Assembly (NCBI RefSeq): GCF_004353925.1
Contig: NZ_SMOK01000004.1
Location: forward strand, 186,001 to 250,000
DNA: 64,000 bases
Direction of reading: 5' to 3'
Origin: Pseudomonas sp. H9
GTDB taxonomy: Bacteria > Pseudomonadota > Gammaproteobacteria > Pseudomonadales > Pseudomonadaceae
Of the stretch, positions 8,642-17,294 are shown one piece after another (the first letter of the stretch is position 1; each line of letters begins with the position of its first letter). The notes beneath the pieces were generated by a model. It saw only the letters and a list, made by a program, of their open reading frames with translations, searched no databases and was not told the origin of the DNA. The position numbers and the translations under genes are program-made.

Positions 8642-9688
8642 TCAGGACTGGCCCAGGTCCACAGTAACGATCTCACGGCGCTCGGCCATGCTCGTGGGCA
8701 ACTGGTCCTCATCCATGAAGAACTGCTGGTACCACTCCCGCAACTGGTACACCGGGCCGTCGGTCTCGGCCAGCACCGGCTTGTCGATGCGGATCTTGTT
8801 CTGCCAGATGACCACATCCTGGTAGAAGGAATCGCGGTTGCCCTTGACGTAGTCCAGCGCGACCTTGCGGTTCTGCTCATCGGTGAAGCCCGGCACCCGC
8901 TTGACCATGCAGCCGAAGCGCAGCAGGAAGCTGTTGGGGGTGATGGGCACATGGCTGTTGAGCAGGATGGCGTGGATCTCCAGGCCATCGAAGTTGGAGC
9001 TGATGCGAGTGAAGTGGGTGGCCGGGCCATAGTAGGCCGAGTCCGCCTTCAGGCCGCCGCCCAGACGCGAGGAGTCGCCACGGAAAATCTGATGCCCAAT
9101 GTGGCCTTCGAAGATGTTCGAGAAGTACGACGTCGGCGTGCCATGTACCGGGCCGAAGTGATGGGCATCCACCAGGTTGTCCACCAGCTCACGCGGGTTG
9201 GTCTCGATCAGCATCGAGTCGATGTTCCACTCGTGGATCCACTCGTCACTGTCCATTTCCGGCAGGTGCGGGATGACCACGCCTTCACGGGGCGGATTGC
9301 CTTCGGGGTTGTTCCACACGAACAGCAGGTTGTTCTCCTCGCAGGTCAGCCAGCTCTTGGTCCGGGCCTTGGGCGGGATGCGCTTGCAGTACGGAATCTC
9401 CACGCACTTGCCACCGGCATCGTACTTCCAGTGGTGGAAAGGACAGACGACGCGGTCGCCCTCCACCGTGCCATGGGACAGGTCGGCGCCCATGTGCGGA
9501 CAGTAAGCGTCGAGGATATTGATCTTGCCCGTGCTGTCGGCGAAGGCCACCAGACGGGTGCCGAACACGTCCAGGGTGTGCGGCTTACCGTTACGGTACT
9601 GGTCGGCGTCACCCAGGCAGTGCCAGCCGCGTGCGTAGCGGTAGTTCTCCAGGGCAGATTCAACCTTGATTTCAGCGAGTTTCGTCAT
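8642..9688 (-). CDS. kshA: 3-ketosteroid 9alpha-hydroxylase oxygenase (KshA-like Rieske protein)
   Basis: The 348-residue protein has a Rieske [2Fe-2S] site C63-x-H65...C82-x2-H85 and a mononuclear iron motif D170-x3-D174-x2-H177-x4-H182, the pattern I know from KshA enzymes. KshA hydroxylates C9 of 3-ketosteroids such as androstadienedione, which opens ring B to the 9,10-seco product. It needs a ferredoxin reductase partner (KshB) that is not in the window. An activator box lies 112 bp upstream. Rieske oxygenases with other substrates share these motifs, so the assignment also rests on cluster context. Confidence 0.82.
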   Translation of the reverse strand: MTKLAEIKVESALENYRYARGWHCLGDADQYRNGKPHTLDVFGTRLVAFADSTGKINILDAYCPHMGADLSHGTVEGDRVVCPFHHWKYDAGGKCVEIPYCKRIPPKARTKSWLTCEENNLLFVWNNPEGNPPREGVVIPHLPEMDSDEWIHEWNIDSMLIETNPRELVDNLVDAHHFGPVHGTPTSYFSNIFEGHIGHQIFRGDSSRLGGGLKADSAYYGPATHFTRISSNFDGLEIHAILLNSHVPITPNSFLLRFGCMVKRVPGFTDEQNRKVALDYVKGNRDSFYQDVVIWQNKIRIDKPVLAETDGPVYQLREWYQQFFMDEDQLPTSMAERREIVTVDLGQS

Positions 9689-9773
9689 CGTTATTGTTCC
9701 TTTATGGAAACCCTAAGGTGGTAGTCACCCGCCCCGCAAAGTCCTCACGGTTTGCAAGTGATCCTGCGGGCGT

Positions 9774-9817
9774 ATCTTCCTGCACCGCCCACCCCCGCTC
9801 ATCCTCCGCTTGGACTA
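9774..9817 (-). promoter_or_regulatory. Activator box and -10-like hexamer upstream of kshA
   Basis: Read on the minus strand, the box TAGTCCAAGCGGAGGATG (9817-9800) is followed after 20 nt by GAAGAT (9779-9774); GATAC three bases further is an alternative -10. This is the same layout as at the other cluster promoters. The start of kshA is 112 bp from the box, a longer leader than the roughly 60 bp seen at several other units. Confidence 0.5.
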
Positions 9818-9836
9818 GGGCAAACCGGAGCCATTC

Positions 9837-10418
9837 TCAGGTCGGCGAGGGGCAGCAACTGACCGCCAGACGCAGGGTTCCCAGTGCTTGCAGCTCCGGG
9901 TCGAGTGCCCCGGCGAACACCCCCTCAAACGAGATCAGCGCGGCAAAGGGGAAGGACTCGCAGTAGTAGGGTTCGAGCATTTCCAAGCAAGCGCCCTGCC
10001 CCGGCACCAACGCAGGCAGTAGCCTCTCGAAGCAGGCCAGCAGGTTGTGTTCACCAGCCCCATGGGGCACCAGCCAGAGTTCGCGCTGGCGCTCGCCAGT
10101 GGCGCCAGGCTGGTGGCTGCGCAGCGTCCTCCCCCAGGCGCTGCGGGTAAATTCACGGGCGATGAAGTTGGCCTCGTCTTGGGCCAGCAGCGGGCCGGCT
10201 TCACCCTCCAGCACGTGCATGGGGTCGAAGTCGTCGGGATAGGCGAATTCGCTGAGGCAATCGAAATCCCACTCTGCGGCCTCGTCGAGATGGTTGCGTT
10301 GGTACAGCTGGGGCGGGAAGAAGCGCAGCGCCAGCGGTGCGTGGACCTCTTCGTAGTAGCGGCGAAACGCCGGGCGATCGAGGTCGGCCCGGCGGCGGAT
10401 CAGGCTGAGGTACTTCAT
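9837..10418 (-). CDS. EthD-like dimeric alpha/beta-barrel protein
   Basis: This is a 193-residue protein. The N-terminal 95 residues resemble the EthD family: YLSLIRRRADLDRPAFRRYYEEVHAPLA, then a WDFDCLSEFAY segment. The C-terminal half (about residue 100 on) may be a second barrel repeat. EthD-like proteins are found with oxygenase systems and hydroxylated or quinoid intermediates, but their reaction is mostly unknown. It follows the two DUF1329 genes on the same strand, 63 bp after the second, and precedes the kshA promoter. GGAG lies 7 bases before the ATG. Confidence 0.65.
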   Translation of the reverse strand: MKYLSLIRRRADLDRPAFRRYYEEVHAPLALRFFPPQLYQRNHLDEAAEWDFDCLSEFAYPDDFDPMHVLEGEAGPLLAQDEANFIAREFTRSAWGRTLRSHQPGATGERQRELWLVPHGAGEHNLLACFERLLPALVPGQGACLEMLEPYYCESFPFAALISFEGVFAGALDPELQALGTLRLAVSCCPSPT

Positions 10419-10441
10419 TGCAGACTCCGGGAGAAAGTGGC

Positions 10442-10466
10442 CCCGGGGCGCGCGAACGGCCCCGGG
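10442..10466. other. GC-rich hairpin between the second DUF1329 gene and the EthD-like gene
   Basis: CCCGGGGC (10442-10449) and GCCCCGGG (10459-10466) form an 8-bp stem with a 9-nt loop. There is no T-tract, so message stabilisation or partial attenuation is more likely than termination. A comparable hairpin follows the first DUF1329 gene at 11922-11941. Confidence 0.4.
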
Positions 10467-10481
10467 ACCTGGAGAACGGGA

Positions 10482-11852
10482 TCAGCGCCCCGCGCGGCGA
10501 GCGGCCTCGGGGCCGTAGTCGCGGGCGGAGAACTTGCCCTGGTTGAGGATGTAGCCCTTGTTCTGTTCGTTGATCAGGTTGAAAGCCAGATAGGTGCCGG
10601 CGTTGAGGTCGTGATACAGGCCGACGCCAGCCTGAGGTGTCTGGCTCTCGTAGGCGTAGAAGAAGTTGAGCATCGAGGTACGCCACAGCTCGCCACGGTT
10701 GTCGTAGTTGTCGCCGACGATGGGGAACCAGGTGTCTTCATCCACATAAAGCCGACGCTTGCCATACAGGTGCCGGTAGCTGGGCTTGAGCGTGCCTTCC
10801 AGCACCCATACCCGATGCTTCTCGTAGCGCATGTAGGTGGGGTCGATATGGCCTGGTTTGAGCAGGTCGGCGTACTTGAGCTGCGGCGAATGGATGCGAT
10901 AGGCGTTGTAGGGGATGTACAGCTCTTGCTTGCCGACGATCTTCCAGTCGTAGCGCTGGCCCGAGCCGTTGAACAGACGTACCTCATCCACGGTGATGGA
11001 CCCTCCGGTGCCGGGGAAGGCCATGTCGAAACCGTAGCCCGGCGCCTGACGTACCCGGCGCGTACCCGGATCGTAGCGCCAGCTCTGGCGTGGCTCGGTT
11101 TTGTCGTTCCAGAACTCCAGGCCCGTGTTCACTTCGCCCTTGTCGCGCTGTGGCAGCAGGGTTTCATTGAGGTAATAGGCCGATGCGCCCTGTGTATCGC
11201 CAACATGTCCCGGCGCCAGATGCGGGGCCAGGTTCTTCGAGTAGACCCGGCCCCAGTTGACCTTGCCGTCCTTGAGCACATAGGCGTTGTCTGAGGTGTA
11301 CTCCTCGGTCCAGGGGCGCAGGGTGAACAGCGAGGCGTTCTTCAGCAACTCCTGGCCATTGGCTGGGATGGGAAACGGTGTGCCACCGGTCTTGGCCACC
11401 ACGCCTTCGCCATCGTCAGTGAGATGGGCGTAACCAACGTTGGCCCGCGTCGCCTGACACACGCTGTCGCCGAAGCGGAAATCGCGATGGGAGGGGTACA
11501 CCGGCATGCGGAAGGTTTGCGGGTAGAGCTTGAACAACGCCTTCATGCCATCGGTGAGGAAGCGCTCGTGCTCGGCCATGTTCTGCGCCGAGATCACGAA
11601 CAGCGGCTGCTCTTGCGGGTAAGGATCGACCGGATGATGGCCGGTGCCTTCGAACTTCACCTGGGGCGGCGCTCCCAGCCATTTGCCGCTGAACGCCGGA
11701 ATACTGCCATCGACATTGCCGGCCTGCTCCGCCCCGAGGCAGGTCAGGTCCTTGCCCAGGCGTGACGCATCATTGGCCAACGCCTCGACACTGTGGCTGG
11801 ACAGCGACAGCGCCACCACCAGTGCCAAACTACCCTTACAGAGTTCGTTCAT
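10482..11852 (-). CDS. DUF1329 envelope protein, second tandem copy
   Basis: The 456-residue protein starts at the ATG at 11852, preceded by AAGGAG with 6-nt spacing. It has a probable Sec signal peptide (LCKGSLALVVALSLSSHSVEALA) and the DUF1329 fold, distantly LolA-like. Shared blocks with the neighbour at 11949-13337 include the YDPGTRRVRQAPGYG and AFPGTGGSITVDEVR segments and a WFPIVGDNYDNRGELWRTSM region near the C-terminus. DUF1329 proteins often accompany RND/MMPL permeases and beta-propeller proteins in catabolic clusters for hydrophobic compounds and are thought to act in the periplasm or outer membrane. A role in steroid uptake or handling is an inference. Confidence 0.85.
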   Translation of the reverse strand: MNELCKGSLALVVALSLSSHSVEALANDASRLGKDLTCLGAEQAGNVDGSIPAFSGKWLGAPPQVKFEGTGHHPVDPYPQEQPLFVISAQNMAEHERFLTDGMKALFKLYPQTFRMPVYPSHRDFRFGDSVCQATRANVGYAHLTDDGEGVVAKTGGTPFPIPANGQELLKNASLFTLRPWTEEYTSDNAYVLKDGKVNWGRVYSKNLAPHLAPGHVGDTQGASAYYLNETLLPQRDKGEVNTGLEFWNDKTEPRQSWRYDPGTRRVRQAPGYGFDMAFPGTGGSITVDEVRLFNGSGQRYDWKIVGKQELYIPYNAYRIHSPQLKYADLLKPGHIDPTYMRYEKHRVWVLEGTLKPSYRHLYGKRRLYVDEDTWFPIVGDNYDNRGELWRTSMLNFFYAYESQTPQAGVGLYHDLNAGTYLAFNLINEQNKGYILNQGKFSARDYGPEAARRAGR

Positions 11853-11921
11853 TCTCATCTCCTTGCGATACGAAGGCACCCGGCCAGCGAGCCGGCACAG
11901 ATGCGCGGATGGGAAGGCGAA

Positions 11922-11941
11922 CTCCCCGCCGGGGCGGGGAG
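11922..11941. other. GC-rich hairpin between the two DUF1329 genes
   Basis: CTCCCCGCC (11922-11930) pairs with GGCGGGGAG (11933-11941) over a 2-nt loop, just downstream of the first DUF1329 stop codon. No T-tract follows on either strand. It could stabilise the message of the first gene and give unequal expression of the two copies. Confidence 0.4.
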
Positions 11942-11948
11942 CGGCGGG

Positions 11949-13337
11949 TCACTGACCCAGACGGCGGGCGGCTTCGGGGCCGAAGTCGCCAGAGCTCACG
12001 TTACCCGTGTTGAGGCTGTAGCCCTTGCGCTGCTCGTTGATCAGGTTGAAGGCCAGGTAACTGCCGGCGTTGAGGTCGTGGTACAGGCCCACGCCAGATT
12101 GCCAACCCTGCAGCTCAGGCAAGTGGATACTGTTGAGCATCGAGGTACGCCACAGCTCGCCGCGGTTGTCGTAGTTATCGCCCATCACGGCGAACCAGCT
12201 GTCTTCGTCGATGTACAGGTCACGTTTGGCGTAGAGGTGGCGGAAGCCGGGTTTCAGGGTGCCCTGGATCACCCAGACGCGGCGCAGCTCATAGCGCATC
12301 ACATCGGGGTTGACGTGGTTGGGGGTGAGCATGTCGGTGTACTTCAGGTCCTTGGAGTGGATCCTGTAGTTGTTCGCCGGCACGTAGACCTCCTGCTTGC
12401 CGATGATCTTCCAGTCGTAGCGCTGACCGGAGCCGTTGAACACCCGCACCTCGTCCACGGTGATGGAACCGCCGGTGCCCGGGAAGGCCATGTCATAGCC
12501 ATAGCCCGGGGCCTGACGTACCCGACGGGTGCCAGGATCGTAGCGCCAGCTCTGGACCGGCGCGCCCACGTAGTCCCAGAAGCTGATGCCGGTGTTGACC
12601 TCGCCCTTGTCGCGCTGGGGCAGCATGGTGAGGTTGTTGTAGTTGGAGGACACCGGCATGTCCTTGGTGTAGATCACCTTGCCCGGCTCGTTACCCGGCG
12701 CCATGTTGCGCGAATGCACGCGGCCCCAGTTGATCTTGCCGTCTTTGAGTACGTAGGCGTTGTCGGAGATGTAATCCTCCGTCCAGGCATAGCGGCCACC
12801 CATGGTGGCGTTCATGCGGATTTCCTCGGCTTTCTGTGGAATCGGGAAGAACACCCCGCCAGCGCGCCCTTCGATACCCTCGCCGTTGTTCACCAGCTTG
12901 GCGATGCGGGCGTTCTCCAGGGTGGCATCGCACACGCCCTGGCTGTAGGTGAAGTCGCGATGGGTCGCGTACACCGGCATGCGGAAGGTCTGCGGGTAGA
13001 GCTTGAACAGAGCCTTCTGACCCGCCGAGAGGTGCGCTGCGTACTTTTCCATGTTCTGCGCGGTGATCTCGAACAGCGGTTTTTCGCTGGTGTAGGGGTC
13101 CTGGGGGTGATTACCGGTACCCTTGAAGTCAACGCCGTCTGGAGCGCCGGACCATTTGCCGGTGAATGCGGGGATGCTGCCATCGGCGTTGCCGGCCTTG
13201 ATGGCACCGAAGCAGGTCAGTTCGTTGCCCAGGCGGGCGACCTGGTCGGCGGGAAGTTCCGCCCGGGCCAGGCCCGAGAAGGCCTGCAGCGCCACCGCGG
13301 CGCTCAGGAAGATACCGAGGGAGGGTTTGCGTCGCAT
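11949..13337 (-). CDS. DUF1329 envelope protein, first tandem copy
   Basis: The 462-residue protein has a clear signal peptide (MRRKPSLGIFLSAAVALQAF, cleavage probably after ARA near residue 26) and AAGGAG ahead of the ATG. It is colinear with the next gene over almost its whole length, so the pair arose by tandem duplication. It is the first gene of its unit: an activator box sits 93 bp upstream. DUF1329 has no defined biochemical activity. Its company here (RND/MMPL pump, Ycf48-like protein, LuxR regulator) suggests a trans-envelope system for hydrophobic substrates. The DUF1302 partner often seen with DUF1329 is absent from this window. Confidence 0.87.
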   Translation of the reverse strand: MRRKPSLGIFLSAAVALQAFSGLARAELPADQVARLGNELTCFGAIKAGNADGSIPAFTGKWSGAPDGVDFKGTGNHPQDPYTSEKPLFEITAQNMEKYAAHLSAGQKALFKLYPQTFRMPVYATHRDFTYSQGVCDATLENARIAKLVNNGEGIEGRAGGVFFPIPQKAEEIRMNATMGGRYAWTEDYISDNAYVLKDGKINWGRVHSRNMAPGNEPGKVIYTKDMPVSSNYNNLTMLPQRDKGEVNTGISFWDYVGAPVQSWRYDPGTRRVRQAPGYGYDMAFPGTGGSITVDEVRVFNGSGQRYDWKIIGKQEVYVPANNYRIHSKDLKYTDMLTPNHVNPDVMRYELRRVWVIQGTLKPGFRHLYAKRDLYIDEDSWFAVMGDNYDNRGELWRTSMLNSIHLPELQGWQSGVGLYHDLNAGSYLAFNLINEQRKGYSLNTGNVSSGDFGPEAARRLGQ

Positions 13338-13402
13338 TTTGTTCTCCTTATTGGAATCGACGATCAGCCGCGCGGCCGAGTGGCCGCATTACGCTTGAGT
13401 CG

Positions 13403-13447
13403 AGTATCCGCAGGAGGGAGAGCGGCCAGCATCGTCCGCTCGGACTA
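13403..13447 (-). promoter_or_regulatory. Activator box and -10-like hexamer for the DUF1329 operon
   Basis: On the minus strand TAGTCCGAGCGGACGATG (13447-13430) is one of the best copies of the cluster operator. GATACT lies 21 nt downstream at 13408-13403, the same hexamer as before hsaB. It lies in the gap between the LuxR gene and the first DUF1329 gene. Confidence 0.62.
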
Positions 13448-13486
13448 ACAGAGTGACGTGCCGCCCGCAGGCGACACACCAGGTTT

Positions 13487-14764
13487 CTAAAGGCCGGCCA
13501 CGCGGCCGACGCCACGGGCCGCTTGCGGTTGAACCAGTGGCTTGGCGAGGGGTTTGGACGGGCTGCCAAGGGCCATCACGCTGTTGAGCATGATGCGTAC
13601 CAGCTCGGTCTGGCGGCGTACCCCTGTCTTCGAAAAGATCGAGCGCAGGTGCGCCCGCGCCGTGTTGCGACGGATGTTCAGTTCCTCCGCCGCCTCCTCC
13701 AACGACAGACCGTTGGCCAGTTCCAGTGCCAGGGAGGTTTCCGCCGGTGTCAGGTTGAACAGCTGTTTGGTGACCACAGTGCTGGCCAGCGACTTGCTCA
13801 CCGCATCGCGGATGTACACCACTGCCGCCGGCCGTCCCTTGCCCTCCACCAGTTCCTGGGAGGGGATACTCTCCACCACCACCCCCAGGCTGACCTGGCC
13901 CGAAGGCCGCGAGATGGACATGGCCTCACCGCCGCTGTCCTCACCCGTCTGGCGCGAGAAAGCGGTACGTAGCACCCGCTGCAACTCGCGGTTGTCGCTG
14001 GGGTAGGTGGCCTCCAGGCGGCCGCCCACCAACTTCAAGCCATCGTTGCTGGCAAGGATTTCGCGGGCCACCGGGTTGAGTTCCAGCACCGAGCCACTCT
14101 GGTCCAGGACCATGGTGGCCACCGACAGGCGACCGATGGCCTGGGAATAGAGCACCCCCAGAGATTCGCTGCGGTCCAGTAGCGAATACATGTGCATGGC
14201 CCGCCGCAGATGCGGCAGGAGCAGTTCGCAGAGTTTACGGTCGCGGTCGTTGAAGCGCCCCACCGAACGCGATCGGCTGATGCGAAAGCGCAGCGTGCCG
14301 CCGTCGGGCGTGGTGATGTTGGCGCCCAGGGTGTGGAACACATTGTAGGGGTGACAGTACATCAGGTAGTAAGTTGAGCGGGACCACTCGGCGTCGCTCA
14401 TCAGGTCTTCCATGGTGAAGACCTTGTCCGGCGTCAGGTTGCCAAAGGGGTTGGAGTCGTCGTGATAGGTGAAGTAGATCACTTCGCCATCCGGGTCGCC
14501 GATGCCCTCGATGTCGCCGGACACGATCATCGGTGACGGACAGGGTTCGTCCGAGGCCCGCAGGATCAGGGTGGCGTAATTGGCCTGGAACAGGCCTCGC
14601 ACCAGCCCCAATGCACGCCCCAGAGCCCTGGGGTCAAGCGCGGCCTCGTACATGCAATCGATGATCCGGTCATATTCGGCCAGGCCGATGCCAAGGCTAG
14701 CCGCTACCTGGTCTTGCTCCACTTCGAGATCCAAGGTCGTTTCCCTCTTTTCGGGGCGGGCCAC
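13487..14764 (-). CDS. LuxR-family regulator, TesR/TeiR-like
   Basis: The 425-residue product from the GTG at 14764 (GGGAG just ahead) has an unassigned N-terminal sensory region of about 330 residues that includes a PAS-like stretch (VLDQSGSVLELNPVAREILA). A C-terminal GerE/LuxR helix-turn-helix follows (NLTPAETSLALELANGLSLE, EEAAEELNIRRNTARAHLRS), then a proline-rich tail. The positive regulator of steroid degradation in Comamonas testosteroni (TesR/TeiR) has this size and layout. It is the best candidate for binding the dyad repeated across the cluster. No copy of that box precedes its own gene, so it is probably not autoregulated by it. A later start inside the first 15 residues is possible. 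Confidence 0.85.
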   Translation of the reverse strand: MARPEKRETTLDLEVEQDQVAASLGIGLAEYDRIIDCMYEAALDPRALGRALGLVRGLFQANYATLILRASDEPCPSPMIVSGDIEGIGDPDGEVIYFTYHDDSNPFGNLTPDKVFTMEDLMSDAEWSRSTYYLMYCHPYNVFHTLGANITTPDGGTLRFRISRSRSVGRFNDRDRKLCELLLPHLRRAMHMYSLLDRSESLGVLYSQAIGRLSVATMVLDQSGSVLELNPVAREILASNDGLKLVGGRLEATYPSDNRELQRVLRTAFSRQTGEDSGGEAMSISRPSGQVSLGVVVESIPSQELVEGKGRPAAVVYIRDAVSKSLASTVVTKQLFNLTPAETSLALELANGLSLEEAAEELNIRRNTARAHLRSIFSKTGVRRQTELVRIMLNSVMALGSPSKPLAKPLVQPQAARGVGRVAGL

Positions 14765-14908
14765 GCTCCCGCCTTTATTGTTGTTGTTCTTGTAATTCAG
14801 CGCCCGGACCGGGGAATGTCACGGGCGTCTTCTCGGTAAAATTCACCTACTGCGGGCAGGAACGCAATCTCTTCTTTCGATCACGGGGGCCGTCATCACA
14901 CCCGGCCC

Positions 14909-17284
14909 CTAGGCCTGTGCGGCGACGGGCGTGGCGGCGCGCACCAGCGGCCGCCCCTGGTTGAACCAGGCCGCCAGCGCTGGCAGCAAAAAGATCGCGC
15001 CGAACACGTTGACCAGGAACATGAACGCCAGCAACACGCCCATGTCGGCCTGGAACTTCAGCGGTGCGAAGGCCCAGGTACAAACACCGATGGACATGGT
15101 GATGGCGGTGAACACCGCGGCGGTACCGCGTTGGCACATGGCTTGGTAGAAGGCATTGCGCAGGTCGCGGCCTTCGGCCATCTCATGCTGGATGCGCTCG
15201 TAGAGGTAGATGCCGTAGTCCACCCCTACTCCGACCCCCAGGGCCATCACCGGAAGGGTGGCCACCTTCAGACCGATGCCGAGCATGGCCATCAGCGCGT
15301 TGCATAGTGTTGCCACAATGCCCAACGGCACCAGGATGCACAGCACCGCACGTAGGGAGCGGAACGTCAGCAGACAGAACAGCGCCACCGAGCAGAACAG
15401 CGCCGCCAGCATAACCACCTCAGCGTGCTTGACCGCCTCGTTGGCCGCCGCCATCACCCCAACGTTGCCGCCTGCCAGCTTGAACTCCACCTCCGGCACC
15501 GCGATGCTGGCGATGATGCGCTTTGCCTCCTGAACCACATGGAACACCGTGGCCCCTTCGTGATCGGTGAGGAACACCAGAATCTGCATGCGCTGGCAGC
15601 CGTCGGTCACCAGGCCGTGATCCGGCGAGTAGGCCAGGGAGCCCTGTTGCAGGCCACGGGAGGAACCCGGAATGGCCGCCCAGCGCGGATTACCTTCGTT
15701 ATTGCCGGCGATCACGCTCTTGCCCATGCCGGCAACACTCTGTACCGACTGCACCCCGGCAACGTTGCGCATCTCGAAGTCGAAGGTCTCCACCGCGCGC
15801 ATCACTCGCGGGTCCAGACAGGCCTCCTCGATACCTTTGACCTCAACGAACACCGCCAGCACGTCCAGGCCGATGGAGTAGCTGGAGAGAATTTGCGCGT
15901 TGTCCTGGTTGTAGCGCGAATCGCTGCGCAGCTCCGGCGCACCCGCGCCGATGTCGCCGACTTCCAGCTGGCGCGCCTTGAGCACACCGAAGCCAAGCAG
16001 CACCAGGCTCAGAGCAAACACCACCAGTGCCGGGCCCGGCTCGGCCAGGGCCGACAACCGCCACCAGAGCGGATGGCGCTCCAGCGATGCGGGCCGGTTG
16101 CTGTTACGCGCGCTGCGCTCCAGGCTGAGGTGAGAAATGATGATCGGCAGCATCAGCTTGTTGGTGATGATCATCAGCATCACGCCAATGCAGGCGGTCA
16201 CGCCCAGTTCGTGGACGATGGGGATGTCGATCAGCATGATCACCGCGAAACCCAAGGCGTTCATCAGCAGCGCCAGGGCCCCGGGGATGAATATCTTGCA
16301 GAAGGCCGAACGGGCCGCACTGACCGAGTCGCTGCCCAGCAACACGTCCTGCTTCCAGGCATTGGTCATCTGCACCGCGTGAGACACGCCGATGGAGAAG
16401 ATCAGGAACGGCACCAGGATCGACATCGGGTCGATGCCCAACCCCAGCAGCGGTAGGATGCCCAGCAGCCACACCACCGGCAGTAGCGCCACTACCAGCG
16501 ACACCAGGGTCAGCTTCAGCGAACGAGCGTAAATCCACAACAGCACGGCGGTGATGACGAAGGCCATGGCGAAGAACCCGATCACGGTGTTCAGGCCCTC
16601 CACCACATCGCCCACCAGCTTGGCGAAGCCGACGACGTTGATCTCTACCTTGTCACTGTTGTATTTGGCGCGGATCGCTTCCAGGCTGGCAGCGATCTCG
16701 GTGTACGACACCGGCTCGCCAGTCTTCGGATCGGTGTCCTGAAGGTCGGCGCGTACCATCGCCGCCTTCAGGTCATTGGCCAACAGGCGACCGACCTGCC
16801 CGGACCGTGCGGCGTTATTGCGCACCTGTTCCAGGTCTTCGGTAGTGCCGCTGTACTGAGGTGGCACCACCAGGTCGCCGACATAGCCCTCCTCGGTGAT
16901 CTCGATGTAGCGCACGTTTGGAGTGAACAGCGAGGTCACGCTCGGGCGGCTGACACCGGAGATAAAGAACACATCGTCGGTCACCTGCTGCAGGGTCTTG
17001 AGGAACTCCGGGTTATAGATGTCGCCCTCGCCCTTCCAGCGCACATTCACCAGCAGGCGGTTGGCCCCGGTGAAGATGCGACTGAAATCGAGAAAGTTCA
17101 GCATGTACTCGTGACGCACCGGAATCTGCTTGTTGAACGCCGGATCCAGGCGCACCTGGGTGGCGCTGTAACCCAGTGCCAGGGTCACCAGCACGAACAG
17201 CGCCAGCAGCGGCCGGCGCCATTGCATCAACCGGTCCGCGCTCCACTCCACCCCGCGTTCTATCCACGTTTTGTTCTGCATCAT
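14909..17284 (-). CDS. RND/MMPL-family transporter
   Basis: This 791-residue membrane protein has the internal repeat of the RND/MMPL family: a first membrane helix (RPLLALFVLVTLALGYSA), a large periplasmic loop, a helix bundle (from about residue 235, including LLPVVWLLGILPLLGLGIDP), a second loop from about residue 430 and a second bundle (MALGVGVGVDYGIYLYERIQ). No TolC or adaptor gene is near, as usual for the MMPL/HAE subgroup that moves lipids and sterol-like molecules. It follows the Ycf48-like gene by 10 bp and is probably co-transcribed with it. Import or export of steroids or intermediates is inferred from context. Met1 or Met2 could be the start. Confidence 0.88.
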   Translation of the reverse strand: MMQNKTWIERGVEWSADRLMQWRRPLLALFVLVTLALGYSATQVRLDPAFNKQIPVRHEYMLNFLDFSRIFTGANRLLVNVRWKGEGDIYNPEFLKTLQQVTDDVFFISGVSRPSVTSLFTPNVRYIEITEEGYVGDLVVPPQYSGTTEDLEQVRNNAARSGQVGRLLANDLKAAMVRADLQDTDPKTGEPVSYTEIAASLEAIRAKYNSDKVEINVVGFAKLVGDVVEGLNTVIGFFAMAFVITAVLLWIYARSLKLTLVSLVVALLPVVWLLGILPLLGLGIDPMSILVPFLIFSIGVSHAVQMTNAWKQDVLLGSDSVSAARSAFCKIFIPGALALLMNALGFAVIMLIDIPIVHELGVTACIGVMLMIITNKLMLPIIISHLSLERSARNSNRPASLERHPLWWRLSALAEPGPALVVFALSLVLLGFGVLKARQLEVGDIGAGAPELRSDSRYNQDNAQILSSYSIGLDVLAVFVEVKGIEEACLDPRVMRAVETFDFEMRNVAGVQSVQSVAGMGKSVIAGNNEGNPRWAAIPGSSRGLQQGSLAYSPDHGLVTDGCQRMQILVFLTDHEGATVFHVVQEAKRIIASIAVPEVEFKLAGGNVGVMAAANEAVKHAEVVMLAALFCSVALFCLLTFRSLRAVLCILVPLGIVATLCNALMAMLGIGLKVATLPVMALGVGVGVDYGIYLYERIQHEMAEGRDLRNAFYQAMCQRGTAAVFTAITMSIGVCTWAFAPLKFQADMGVLLAFMFLVNVFGAIFLLPALAAWFNQGRPLVRAATPVAAQA

Positions 17285-17294
17285 CGTTCGACCC

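Noticed and set aside
11793..13448. A 551-residue plus-strand frame opposite the first DUF1329 gene, with similar ones opposite the second
   Set aside because: Both paralogous genes give the same type of shadow frame. The minus-strand proteins have signal peptides, ribosome-binding sites and family motifs.
14765..14908. A copy of the activator box upstream of the LuxR gene
   Set aside because: The stretch contains CCCGGACCGGGG, but it lacks the TAGTCC and GGACGATG halves and the spacing to a -10.
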